Origin: Streptomyces melanogenes
GTDB lineage: Bacteria > Actinomycetota > Actinomycetes > Streptomycetales > Streptomycetaceae
DNA length: 64,000 nucleotides
Direction of reading: 5' to 3'
NCBI RefSeq assembly: GCF_014649795.1
Contig: NZ_BMTS01000005.1
Span: 248,001 to 312,000, forward strand
The notes beneath the pieces are model-generated. The model did not search any database, was not told where the DNA came from, and saw nothing but the letters and a program-made list of their open reading frames with translations. Below are positions 8,565 through 18,140 of this stretch, one piece after another. Each line of letters begins with the position of its first letter. Position 1 is the first letter of the stretch. A program made the position numbers and the translations under genes.

Positions 8565-9350
8565 CTAGAGCGGGGTCACGTAAGCGCCGGAGATTCCGCC
8601 GTCCACCAGGAAGTCGGTCGCGTTGACGAACGAGGAGTCGTCGCTGGCCAGGAAGGCCACGGCGGCGGCGATCTCGTCGGCCTCGGCGAACCGGCCCAGC
8701 GGGATGTGCACCAGCCGCCGCGCGGCCCGCTCCGGGTCCTTGGCGAACAGTTCCTGGAGCAGCGGGGTGTTGACCGGCCCCGGGCAGAGCGCGTTGACGC
8801 GGATGCCCTCGCGGGCGAACTGCACGCCCAGCTCGCGCGACATGGCGAGGACGCCGCCCTTGGACGCGGTGTAGGAGATCTGCGAGGTCGCCGCGCCCAT
8901 CCGGGCCACGAAGGAGGCGGTGTTGATGATCGAGCCCCGGCGCTGCTCGCGCATGTACGGGATGGCCGCCTTGCAGCACAGGTACACCGAGGTCAGATTG
9001 ACCTCCTGGACCCGCTTCCAGGCCTCCAGGCCCGTCTCCAGGATGGAGTCGTCGTCGGGGGGCGAGATGCCCGCGTTGTTGAAGGCGATGTCGACGCTGC
9101 CGTAGGTGTCGTACGCGGCCTTGAAGAGCGCGTCGACCTGCTCGGCGTCGGTGACGTCGACGCGCACGGCGAGCCCGCCGACCTCGTCCGCGGCCTTCTT
9201 GGCGGCCGCCTCGTCGATGTCGCCGCAGACCACGTGGGCGCCCTCGGAGGCGAGCCGGCGCGCGGCCGCCAGACCGATGCCGCTGCCGGCTCCGGTGATG
9301 ACGGCGGTACGGCCGACCAGGCGGCGGCAGACGTTGTTCGCTTTGGTCAT
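8565..9350 (-). CDS. Short-chain dehydrogenase/reductase
   Basis: A 261-residue classical SDR. The nucleotide-binding motif is TGAGSGIG near residue 21, and NNAG is present. The catalytic set is Ser in NTASFVARMG, Tyr in YTASK and its Lys, followed by the PGPVNTP loop and the family C-terminal VDGG. It is the last gene of a leftward operon, 6 nt after an aldehyde dehydrogenase and behind a glutamine-synthetase-like ligase. In that context it is a good candidate for oxidising the alcohol of a gamma-glutamylated amino alcohol to the aldehyde. That role is inferred from neighbours; by sequence alone it could be any 3-oxoacyl-ACP-reductase-like SDR. Confidence 0.85.
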   Translation of the reverse strand: MTKANNVCRRLVGRTAVITGAGSGIGLAAARRLASEGAHVVCGDIDEAAAKKAADEVGGLAVRVDVTDAEQVDALFKAAYDTYGSVDIAFNNAGISPPDDDSILETGLEAWKRVQEVNLTSVYLCCKAAIPYMREQRRGSIINTASFVARMGAATSQISYTASKGGVLAMSRELGVQFAREGIRVNALCPGPVNTPLLQELFAKDPERAARRLVHIPLGRFAEADEIAAAVAFLASDDSSFVNATDFLVDGGISGAYVTPL

Positions 9351-9356
9351 GGGTGC

Positions 9357-10748
9357 TCAGGCCTCCGTGCTGATGAAGACGTTCTTGGTCTCGGTGAAGG
9401 CGGCCAGCGCGTCCGGGCCGAGCTCACGGCCGAGTCCGGACTGCTTGTAGCCGCCGAAGGGGGTCCAGTAGCGCACGCTGGAGTGCGAGTTGACGGAGAG
9501 GTTGCCCGCCGCGACGGCGCCGGACACGCGCAGCGCGCGCCCCACGTCACGGGTCCAGATCGAACCGGACAGGCCGTACTCGGTCGCGTTGGCCAGCCGT
9601 ACGGCGTCGGCCTCGTCGTCGAAGGGCAGGACGACCGCGACCGGCCCGAAGACCTCCTCGACCGCCACGGGGGCGTCGGGCGCGGCGCCGGTGACGACGG
9701 TGGGCGCGAACCAGAAGCCGGGGCCCTCGGGGGCGGTGCCCCGGATGCCCGGCAGGTCGCCGGGGACGTACGCGCGCACCCGCTCCAGCTGGGTCCGCGA
9801 GATCAGCGGGCCCATCTGGGTCTTCTCGTCGGCCGGGTCGCCGACCACCACGGACTCGATGCCGGGGGCGAGGAGCTCCAGGAAGCGGTCGTAGACCGGG
9901 CGCTGGACGAGGATGCGGGTGCGGGCGCAGCAGTCCTGGCCGCTGTTGTCGAGGAAGGACATCGGGGCGGCCGCGGCGGCGGCCTCGACGTCGGCGTCCG
10001 CGAAGACGAGGTTGGCGCTCTTGCCGCCGAGTTCGAGGGTGACCCGCTTCACCCGCTGGGCGCACTTGGCCATGATCTGCTTGCCGACGCGGGTGGAGCC
10101 GGTGAACACGATCTTGGCGACGCCGGGGTGCTCGACCAGCGCGTCGCCCGCGACGGCGCCGGCGCCCGGCAGCACCTGGAAGAGGTGCTCGGGCAGGCCC
10201 GCCGCCAGGGCGAGTTCGGCGAGGCGCAGGGCGGTGAGCGGGGTGGTCTCGGCGGGCTTGAGGATCACCGCGTTGCCGGCCGCGAGCGCGGGGGCGGTGC
10301 CCCAGGCGGCGATCGGCATCGGGAAGTTCCAGGGCGCGATGACGCCGACGACGCCGAGCGGCTCCAGGATCGTGATGTCCAGACCGCCCGCGACCGGGAT
10401 CTGACGCCCGGTCAGGCGCTCCACTCCCCCGGCCGCGTAGTCGAGCAGGTCGCGGACGTTGCCCGCCTCCCAGCGGGCGTTGCCGACGGTGTGCCCGGCC
10501 TCGCGGACCTCCAACTGGGCCAGCTCTTCGAGGTGGTCGTCGACGGCGGCGGCGAAGCGGCGCAGCAGCCGGGCGCGGTCGGCGGGGGCGAGCGCCGCCC
10601 ACTTCGCCTGCGCCCGCGCGGCCCGCGCGACCGCCGCGTCCACGTCGGCGGCGGTGGCGGCGGGGACGGTCGCGATGACCTCCTCCGTCGCCGGGTTGAG
10701 CACCTGGTGCTCGGTCAGGTCGTACGCATCGGACAACGGGGGCCTCAC
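9357..10748 (-). CDS. NAD-dependent aldehyde dehydrogenase
   Basis: A 463-residue aldehyde dehydrogenase. Visible landmarks are the substrate/cofactor segment APWNFPMPIAAWG, the NAD-binding GSTRVGK, the general base Glu in TLELGGKSANL, the catalytic Cys in NSGQDCCARTR, and EEVFGPV near the C terminus. The start is GTG 10748, which overlaps the stop of the upstream ligase gene (GTGA); the open frame extends further upstream but only within that ligase. In this operon the likely substrate is a gamma-glutamyl aminoaldehyde, giving a gamma-glutamyl amino acid. The substrate is inferred from context. Confidence 0.88.
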   Translation of the reverse strand: MRPPLSDAYDLTEHQVLNPATEEVIATVPAATAADVDAAVARAARAQAKWAALAPADRARLLRRFAAAVDDHLEELAQLEVREAGHTVGNARWEAGNVRDLLDYAAGGVERLTGRQIPVAGGLDITILEPLGVVGVIAPWNFPMPIAAWGTAPALAAGNAVILKPAETTPLTALRLAELALAAGLPEHLFQVLPGAGAVAGDALVEHPGVAKIVFTGSTRVGKQIMAKCAQRVKRVTLELGGKSANLVFADADVEAAAAAAPMSFLDNSGQDCCARTRILVQRPVYDRFLELLAPGIESVVVGDPADEKTQMGPLISRTQLERVRAYVPGDLPGIRGTAPEGPGFWFAPTVVTGAAPDAPVAVEEVFGPVAVVLPFDDEADAVRLANATEYGLSGSIWTRDVGRALRVSGAVAAGNLSVNSHSSVRYWTPFGGYKQSGLGRELGPDALAAFTETKNVFISTEA

Positions 10749-12109
10749 AGGCGTTCGAAGGAGCGGCGGAGCTCCCAGTCGGTCACCGCGGCGTCGAAGG
10801 CGTCCAGCTCGACGCGCGCCATGTTGCGGTAGTGCGCGACCACCTCGTCCCCGAAGGCGGCCTTGGCGATGGGGCTGTTCTCCCACAGCTCGGCGGCCTC
10901 GCGCAGGGTGGTCGGGACGTGCTCGTAGTCGCCGGCATAGGCGTTGCCGGTACAGGCGTCCGGCAGCTCAAGCCGTTGCTCGACGCCGTACAGGCCCGCC
11001 GCGACGAGTCCGGCGACCGCGAGGTGCGGGTTGACGTCGCCGCCGGGCAGCCGGTTCTCGAACCGCAGCGAGCGGCCGTGGCCGACGACCCGCAGCGCGC
11101 AGGTGCGGTTGTCGTAGCCCCAGGCGACGGCGGTGGGCGCGAAGGAGCCGGGCTGGAAGCGCTTGTAGGAGTTGATGTTCGGCGCGTACAGCAGCGAGAA
11201 GTCCCGCAGCGCGGCCAGCTGGCCCGCGAGGAAGTGGCGCATCAGGTCCGACATGCCCTCGGGCCCGTCGCCCTGCATGACGTTGCGGCCCTCCTCGTCG
11301 GTGAGCGAGAGGTGGATGTGGCAGGAGTTGCCCTCGCGCTCGTTGTACTTCGCCATGAAGGTGAGCGAGACGCCCTCCTGGGAGGCGATCTCCTTGGCGC
11401 CGGTCTTGTAGACGGCGTGCTGGTCGCAGGTGACCAGGGCCTCGTCGTAGCGGAACACGATCTCGTGCTGGCCCGGGTTGCACTCGCCCTTGGCGGACTC
11501 GACGGTCAGGCCCGCGGCCGCCATCTCGTTGCGGATGCGGCGCAGCAGCGGCTCGATCCGGCCGGTGCCGAGCACCGAGTAGTCGATGTTGTACTGGTTG
11601 GCCGGGGTCAGGCCCCGGTAGTCCGCGTCCCAGGCCTGCTCGTAGCTGTCCCGGAAGACGATGAACTCCAGCTCGGTGCCGACCTGGGCGGTCAGGCCGA
11701 GCTCGGCGAGCCGGTCGAGCTGGCGGCGCAGGATCTGGCGCGGGGCGGCGACGACGGGCGAGCCGTCGTTCCAGCCGAGGTCCGCGATCAGCAGCGCGGT
11801 GCCCTCGTTCCAGGGGACGCGGCGCAGGGTCGCGAGGTCGGGGTGCATGGCGAAGTCGCCGTACCCCCGCTCCCAGGACGACATGGCGTACCCGTCGACG
11901 GTGTTCATCTCGGTGTCCACGGCGAGCAGGTAGTTGCAGCCCTCGGTGCCGTGGGCCGCGACCTCGTCGAGGAAGAATCGTGCGGCGAACCGCTTGCCCT
12001 GGAGCCGCCCTTGCATATCGGGGAACGCCAGGACCACAGTGTCGATCTCGCCGCTCTCTACGAGGGCGCGCAGCGCCTCGATGTCGAGCGGGGGTGTGCG
12101 GTCTGCCAC
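10745..12109 (-). CDS. Glutamine-synthetase-like gamma-glutamyl-amine ligase (GlnA4-type)
   Basis: A 454-residue protein of the glutamine synthetase fold. ATP- and glutamate-site motifs are visible: GTELEFIVF, KGECNPGQHEI, SCHIHLSL, PGSFAPTAVAWGYDNRT and ENRLPGGDVNPH. The Asp-Gly-Ser-Ser ammonium loop of true synthetase reads MSSWERGYGDF, and the adenylylation-site sequence NLY-x-LPP is absent. This fits a ligase that glutamylates an organic amine rather than ammonium. In S. coelicolor the GlnA4 paralogue makes gamma-glutamylethanolamide. The linked dehydrogenases, the ethanolamine-type permease and the amidotransferase support the same role here. GTG 12109 has AAGGAGG 8 nt upstream. Confidence 0.82.
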   Translation of the reverse strand: MADRTPPLDIEALRALVESGEIDTVVLAFPDMQGRLQGKRFAARFFLDEVAAHGTEGCNYLLAVDTEMNTVDGYAMSSWERGYGDFAMHPDLATLRRVPWNEGTALLIADLGWNDGSPVVAAPRQILRRQLDRLAELGLTAQVGTELEFIVFRDSYEQAWDADYRGLTPANQYNIDYSVLGTGRIEPLLRRIRNEMAAAGLTVESAKGECNPGQHEIVFRYDEALVTCDQHAVYKTGAKEIASQEGVSLTFMAKYNEREGNSCHIHLSLTDEEGRNVMQGDGPEGMSDLMRHFLAGQLAALRDFSLLYAPNINSYKRFQPGSFAPTAVAWGYDNRTCALRVVGHGRSLRFENRLPGGDVNPHLAVAGLVAAGLYGVEQRLELPDACTGNAYAGDYEHVPTTLREAAELWENSPIAKAAFGDEVVAHYRNMARVELDAFDAAVTDWELRRSFERL

Positions 12110-12187
12110 GGGAAAAGCCTCCTTCGGTCAGCCGAGAGCCCATAAGGTATTGCCGAGAACCATTGCTTGGGAAGGGGGTGCGGCCAG
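12110..12187. promoter_or_regulatory. Divergent promoter region with ATTGC direct repeat
   Basis: This is a 78-nt gap between the ligase operon (leftward) and the GntR-family regulator (rightward). ATTGC occurs at 12149-12153 and again at 12162-12166, 13 bp apart, around a CGAGAACC core. The repeat lies where both promoters must overlap, so it is a candidate operator of the adjacent regulator. No clear dyad is present. Confidence 0.35.
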
Positions 12188-12913
12188 ATGTCGCAACCGG
12201 ATTCCTCGGACCGGCTCGCGCCGGTACTGCGGACCGTACGGGCCGGCAACGGCTTCGAGGAGGCGCTGGAGCAGATCCTCCAGGTCGTACGCCTGGGCCT
12301 GGTGCCCGGTGGCGAACGGCTGCCGTCGGAGCGGGAGTTGGCCGAGCGGCTCGGCATCAGCCGGGTGACGCTGCGCGAGGTCCTCAAGGTGCTGACCGAC
12401 CAGGGCCTGGTGGAGGCGCGGCGCGGCCGCTACGGCGGTACGTTCGTGCTGCCCAGGGCCGAATCGCCCGGGGAGGACGAGCTGCGGCGCCGGGTGGCCG
12501 GGGTCGACGTGGAGGACGTGCTGCGCTTCCGCGAGGTCCTGGAGGTGGGCGCGGCCGGGCTGTGCGCGGCGCACGGCCTCACCGACGAGCAGGCCGACCG
12601 GCTGCGGGACGCGCTGGCCCGCACGCACGACGCGCCGCTGACCGACTACCGACGCCTGGACACCCTGCTGCACCTGACCCTCGCCGAGCTCTCCGGCTCA
12701 CCGACGCTGACCGCGCAGTACGCCGCCGTGCGGGCGACCGTGAACGATCTGCTGGACGGCATCCCGCTGCTGGTCAGGAACTTGGAGCACTCCCAGCGGC
12801 AGCACACCGCGTTGGTCGAGGCGGTGCTCGACGGGGACGCGGACGGGGCGCGGGAGATGATGCGGGAGCATTGCGCCGGTACGGCGGCGCTGTTGCGGGG
12901 GTTCTTGACGTAG
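12188..12913 (+). CDS. GntR/FadR-family regulator of the glutamylation locus
   Basis: A 241-residue regulator. The winged HTH lies at about residues 20-90, with RLPSERELAERLGISRVTLREVLKVL. An FCD-type helical ligand domain follows, with metal-ligand-like residues in LDTLLHLTLAEL and HTALVEAVLDGD. It is divergent from the GS-like ligase operon and is followed by the permease and hydrolase genes. It probably controls both arms in response to an amine or its glutamylated form, as proposed for the EpuR regulator next to S. coelicolor glnA4. ATG 12188 with GGAAGGGGG about 10 nt upstream is preferred over the GTG/ATG-type extension at 12167. Confidence 0.84.
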   Translation: MSQPDSSDRLAPVLRTVRAGNGFEEALEQILQVVRLGLVPGGERLPSERELAERLGISRVTLREVLKVLTDQGLVEARRGRYGGTFVLPRAESPGEDELRRRVAGVDVEDVLRFREVLEVGAAGLCAAHGLTDEQADRLRDALARTHDAPLTDYRRLDTLLHLTLAELSGSPTLTAQYAAVRATVNDLLDGIPLLVRNLEHSQRQHTALVEAVLDGDADGAREMMREHCAGTAALLRGFLT

Positions 12914-13006
12914 CCGTGCGGCTGCGGACCGTGCGTGGTTGCTCGCGCCCACGCGGCGGAGCCGCAAAGTGTCACAGCCCCGCTCCCCTGATGGGGCGCC
13001 CCCGTT
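12914..13006. repeat. Degenerate copy of the dispersed GC-rich repeat
   Basis: GGCTGCGGACCGTGCGTGGT (from 12920) followed by GCTCGCGC resembles the outer arm of the repeat at 2215-2359. ACGCGGCGGAGCCGC, CAGCCCCGC and CCCCTGATGGGGCGCCCC continue it with internal stem-loops. It begins right after the stop of the GntR-family gene and probably terminates its transcript. Confidence 0.55.
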
Positions 13007-13100
13007 TACCTCGACGTAACGCAAGGGGCTTGATTTCCGGTCGACTTCCCCGCAAAGGTATGCCCCCAGTCCATTGACCCCCGCTGCCGGGAGCCGCGTC

Positions 13101-14555
<1,455 letters not shown>

Positions 14556-14586
14556 GGGTCCGACTGCCGAAGGAGAGGGAGAACAC

Positions 14587-15291
14587 GTGGGACGGCCACT
14601 GATCGGTGTCAGTACGTATTGGGAGAGCTCGGTGCGCTGGGGGGTGTGGGACTGGCCCGCCGCCCTGCTGCCCGCGTACTACCCGCGCCTGGTCAAGGCC
14701 GCGGGCGGGCTCACCGCGATGCTGCCGCCGGACGACCCGGAGACGGCCGCGGAGGTGGTGGCCCGGCTCGACGGCGTGGTCATCGCGGGCGGCCCGGATG
14801 TGGAGCCGGTACGGTACGGGGCCGACCGCGACGCCAGGACCGGGCCGCCCGCACCGGAGCGGGACGCCTGGGAAACCGCCCTGATCGAGGCCGCGTTGGC
14901 GTCCGGGACGCCGCTGCTCGGCATCTGCCGGGGGATGCAGCTCCTGAACGTGGCGCTCGGCGGCACGCTGGTGCAGCACCTGGACGGGCACACCGGCGGC
15001 CACGGCGTCGTCGGCCGTCACACCGTGCGCCCGGTGCCCGGCACGCGCTACGCGGGCATCGAGCCGTACGAGGCGTCCGTGCCGACCTACCACCACCAGG
15101 CGGTGGACCGCCTCGCGGAGGGCCTGGTGGTGTCGGCCCGCGCCGAGGACGGGACCGTCGAGGCGGTCGAACTGCCGGGCGAGGCCTGGGTGCTGGGCGT
15201 CCAGTGGCACCCGGAGATGGGTGAGGACACCAAGGTGATGCGGGCGCTGGTGGAGGCGGCGCGGGCCCGGACTCCGGTGTCGGTGTCCTGA
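14587..15291 (+). CDS. Gamma-glutamyl hydrolase, class-I amidotransferase fold (PuuD-like)
   Basis: A 234-residue peptidase-C26 protein. The nucleophile Cys is in GICRGMQLLN and the catalytic His-Glu pair is in QWHPEM; AGGPDVEP is the family N-terminal motif. PuuD-type enzymes release glutamate from gamma-glutamyl-GABA; here the likely substrate is the gamma-glutamyl amino acid made by the neighbouring aldehyde dehydrogenase. GTG 14587 follows AAGGAGAGGGAGAAC. It completes the set of import, glutamylation, two oxidations and deglutamylation within one locus. Confidence 0.85.
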   Translation: MGRPLIGVSTYWESSVRWGVWDWPAALLPAYYPRLVKAAGGLTAMLPPDDPETAAEVVARLDGVVIAGGPDVEPVRYGADRDARTGPPAPERDAWETALIEAALASGTPLLGICRGMQLLNVALGGTLVQHLDGHTGGHGVVGRHTVRPVPGTRYAGIEPYEASVPTYHHQAVDRLAEGLVVSARAEDGTVEAVELPGEAWVLGVQWHPEMGEDTKVMRALVEAARARTPVSVS

Positions 15292-15318
15292 GCCGCGCGG
15301 CCGCCACCGATGGCGGCC

Positions 15319-16263
15319 TCAGCCCGTCCCCGGCCCCGACCGCGTCAGCGACAGCAGGTCGCGGGCCGGGCCCGTGGGGCGATGGGCCGTGCGCCACACC
15401 GCGCGCAGGTCGCGGCGCAGCCGCAGGCCCTCCTCCAGCGGGATGCGGACCAGGCGGCGGCCCGCCAGCTCCTCCCCCAGGGCGAGTTCGCTCAGGACCG
15501 AGGGGCCCGCGCCGCTCACCACCGCCGCCTTCACGGCCGTGGTGGAGGCGAGCTCCAGGAGCGGCCGGGCCACCCCGCCCTCGGCCGCCAGCGCCGCGTC
15601 CAGGACCTGCCGGGTGCCCGAGCCCTCCTCTCGCAGGATCAGCGGGGTCGCGGCCAGTTCGGCCGCGCCGATCGGGGCGCGGCGCCGGGCCCACGGGTGG
15701 GAGGGCGCGGTGACCACCACGAGCCGGTCGTGGCCGATCACGGCCCCGTCGAGCCCGGACGGTACGGCCAGGCCCTCCACGAACCCGAGGTCCGCCTCGT
15801 CGGAGAGCAGCCGCTCGGCCACGAACGCCGAGTTCCCGGCGAGCAACGAGACGGCGGTGCCCGGGCGTTCGCCGCGCAGCGCGATCAGCCAGCCGGGCAG
15901 CAGGTACTCGGCGATGGTCATGCTCGCCGCCACCCGCAGCCGCGAGTCCCGCTGCCCGCGCAGCGCCTGCACGCCCACGTCGAACGCCTCGGCCGCCTCC
16001 ACCACCCGCCGCGCCCAGTCCGTCACCAGCGCACCCTCGGCGGTCAGCTTGGAGCCGCGCGGCGAGCGGTCGACGAGGGCGACGCCGAGGTGGCGCTCCA
16101 TCGAGCGGATGCGGCTGCTCGCGGCAGGCTGGGTGATGCCCAGGTCGCGCGCGGCGCGCCCGAGGCTGCCGTGCCGGGCGACCCCGATCAGCAGCTCCAT
16201 CGCGCTCAGATCGGGCACCCGCCTCGACAGCGGACCGGTGTCCTCCGCACTGCTCATGCTCAT
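15319..16263 (-). CDS. LysR-family transcriptional regulator
   Basis: A 314-residue LysR protein. The HTH lies at about residues 18-77, with ELLIGVARHGSLGRAARDLGITQPAASSRIRSME. An effector domain of the periplasmic-binding fold follows (RLRVAASMTIAEYLLPGWL, then LGFVEGLAV and LILREEGSGTRQVLDAAL). It is divergent from a TDT-family transporter, the usual arrangement for a LysR regulator and its target. The start codon (ATG 16263) is inside a 17-bp palindrome (16261-16277), so bound regulator could block its own translation start region. A second ATG 6 nt downstream is possible. Confidence 0.87.
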   Translation of the reverse strand: MSMSSAEDTGPLSRRVPDLSAMELLIGVARHGSLGRAARDLGITQPAASSRIRSMERHLGVALVDRSPRGSKLTAEGALVTDWARRVVEAAEAFDVGVQALRGQRDSRLRVAASMTIAEYLLPGWLIALRGERPGTAVSLLAGNSAFVAERLLSDEADLGFVEGLAVPSGLDGAVIGHDRLVVVTAPSHPWARRRAPIGAAELAATPLILREEGSGTRQVLDAALAAEGGVARPLLELASTTAVKAAVVSGAGPSVLSELALGEELAGRRLVRIPLEEGLRLRRDLRAVWRTAHRPTGPARDLLSLTRSGPGTG

Positions 16264-16277
16264 AAGCCCAGCTTATG
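16261..16277. promoter_or_regulatory. Palindromic LysR-type operator
   Basis: CATAAGC-CCA-GCTTATG is a perfect 7-bp inverted repeat with a 3-nt centre and fits the T-N11-A pattern of LysR sites. It lies between lysR and the transporter gene and overlaps the lysR start codon. Confidence 0.6.
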
Positions 16278-16333
16278 TCCTCATAGGAAGGTTCGGTCTG
16301 GCGACCCCCTCGTACCGGCGCGAAGGTGGATAC

Positions 16334-17431
16334 ATGGTCACCGTCACCCACCCCCGCGCCCACGCGCTCGCCGCGCGCTTCGAACCCCTGCGGCACCTCG
16401 GTCCCAACTGGTACGCCACGGTCATGGGCACCGCGATCGTCGCCAACGCGGGCGCCGGACTGCCGTTCCGGGTGCCGGGACTGCAGGCGGTGTGGGCCCT
16501 GTCGCTGGCCATGCTCACCGTCCTCGTCGCCGCCCGCGCCGCCCACTGGCGCCACCACCGCGACCAGGCCCGCGCCCACCTCATGGACCCGGGCGTGGCC
16601 CCCTTCTACGGCTGTATGTCGATGGCGTTCCTGGCCGTCGGCATCGGCACCCTCACCGTCGGCAAGGACGTCATCGGCGAGGGCGCGGCGGTCCCGCTGG
16701 CCTGGGTGCTGTACGGCATAGGCACCGCGACCGGCCTGGTCGTCGCCGTGGGCATCCCCTACCTGATGGTGGTCCGCCACCAGGTCGCCCCCGGCACCGC
16801 CTCCCCCGTCTGGCTGCTGCCCGTGGTGGCCCCCATGGTCTCCGCGACCCTCGGCGCGCTCCTGGTCCCCCACCTCCCCGCCGGCCAGCCCCGTGAGGCG
16901 ATGCTGCTCGCCTCGTACGCGATGTTCGGCATGAGCCTGCTCGCCGTCATGGTGCTGCTGCCCCTGGTCTTCGCCCGGCTCGTCCACCAGGGCCCCCTGC
17001 CCCTGGCCCTGACCCCCGCCCTGTTCCTGGTGCTCGGCCCCCTCGGCCAGTCCACCACCGCCGTGAACAAGCTCGCCGACGTGGCCCCCGGCTCGATCGA
17101 CACCACCTACGCGGGCGGGCTGAGCGCCTTCGCCGTCATCTACGGCGTGCCCGTGATGGGCTTCGCCCTGATGTGGCTGGCCCTGGCCACCGCCATGGTG
17201 GTGCGCGCGGTCCGCTCCGGGATGCCCTTCGCGATGACCTGGTGGGCGTTCACCTTCCCTGTCGGCACCTGTGTCACCGGCGCCGAGGGCCTGGCCCACC
17301 ACACCGGCCTGGACGCCTTCACCTGGCTCGCCTACGGCCTGTACGCGCTGCTCGCCGCCGCCTGGCTGGTGGCGGGCGCCCACACCGTACGCGGCCTGGT
17401 CAGCGGCAAGCTGCTCGCAGCGCCCCGCTGA
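16334..17431 (+). CDS. TDT-family (TehA/SLAC1-like) transporter
   Basis: A 365-residue integral membrane protein with about 10 spans, beginning with the family-typical GPNWYATVMGTAIVANAGAGLP. The TDT family covers C4-dicarboxylate, tellurite-resistance, sulfite and anion channel proteins; the substrate cannot be fixed from sequence. It is divergent from the LysR gene across a palindromic operator. ATG 16334 has AAGGTGG 4 nt upstream. Its last 32 nt overlap the end of the convergent metal-receptor gene. Confidence 0.85.
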   Translation: MVTVTHPRAHALAARFEPLRHLGPNWYATVMGTAIVANAGAGLPFRVPGLQAVWALSLAMLTVLVAARAAHWRHHRDQARAHLMDPGVAPFYGCMSMAFLAVGIGTLTVGKDVIGEGAAVPLAWVLYGIGTATGLVVAVGIPYLMVVRHQVAPGTASPVWLLPVVAPMVSATLGALLVPHLPAGQPREAMLLASYAMFGMSLLAVMVLLPLVFARLVHQGPLPLALTPALFLVLGPLGQSTTAVNKLADVAPGSIDTTYAGGLSAFAVIYGVPVMGFALMWLALATAMVVRAVRSGMPFAMTWWAFTFPVGTCVTGAEGLAHHTGLDAFTWLAYGLYALLAAAWLVAGAHTVRGLVSGKLLAAPR

Positions 17432-18140
17432 GCGCGGCCGGGGCCGCCGCCAGCGACGGCCCGTACCAGGTGAGCATGCGCCCATCGACGAGCGCGGCCC
17501 GGAGGTGCGGAAACGCCTCCGGGCCGTCGTCGGCGGTGAAGCGGTAGGGCTCGTCGGGGAGGACCACCAGGTCCGCCCCGGCGGCCCTCAGCTCGTCCAG
17601 GGGGACGCGCGGATAGCGCTCGGCGTGCTCCGCGTACACATTGCGCACCCCGAGCCGGGCCAGCAGGTCGCCCGCGAAGGTGTCGCGGCCGAGCACCATC
17701 CAGGGGCGGCGCCACACGGGCACCACGGCGGCGACCGGCTCGGGCGGTGCCACCACGTTCTCCCAGGCCTCGCGCGCCTCGTCGAGCCATCGGGGCCGGA
17801 GCAGTCCGCAGGCGTCCACCAGGACCCGGTCCAGCTCGGCGAACGCCTGGTCCAGGTCGCGGACCTCGGTGACCAGGACCTCCAGACCCGCCGCGCGCAG
17901 GGCGGCCAGGTCCGGCTCCCGGTTCTCCTCCTCGTTGGCGATCACCAGATCGGGGCGCAGCGCGGCGATCGCGTCCGTGTCGGGGTTCTTGGTGCCCCCG
18001 ATCCGTACCGCCGCGAGGTCCGGCGGGTGGGTGCACCAGTCGGTGGCGCCGACGACCAGCCCGGGGGCCGTGGCCGCCACCGCCTCGGTGAGCGAGGGCA
18101 CCAGCGAGACCACCCGGGGACCGGTCGCGGGCGACACCAT
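17400..18140 (-). CDS. Helical-backbone metal-receptor family protein without signal peptide
   Basis: A 246-residue protein of the class-III solute-binding fold used for cobalamin and siderophores: PRVVSLVPSLTEAVAATAPGLVVGATDWCTHP, then ALRPDLVIANEEENRE and the C-terminal lobe LDELRAAGADLVVLPDEPYRFT. A normal binding protein would carry a lipoprotein signal; this one starts directly at MVSPATGPRVV, and no permease or ATPase gene is adjacent. It may be a cytoplasmic ligand-binding or regulatory protein. Its ATG overlaps the stop of the XRE-cupin gene (TGATG), so the two are translationally coupled. It ends 32 nt inside the convergent transporter gene. Confidence 0.78.
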   Translation of the reverse strand: MVSPATGPRVVSLVPSLTEAVAATAPGLVVGATDWCTHPPDLAAVRIGGTKNPDTDAIAALRPDLVIANEEENREPDLAALRAAGLEVLVTEVRDLDQAFAELDRVLVDACGLLRPRWLDEAREAWENVVAPPEPVAAVVPVWRRPWMVLGRDTFAGDLLARLGVRNVYAEHAERYPRVPLDELRAAGADLVVLPDEPYRFTADDGPEAFPHLRAALVDGRMLTWYGPSLAAAPAALSGALRAACR

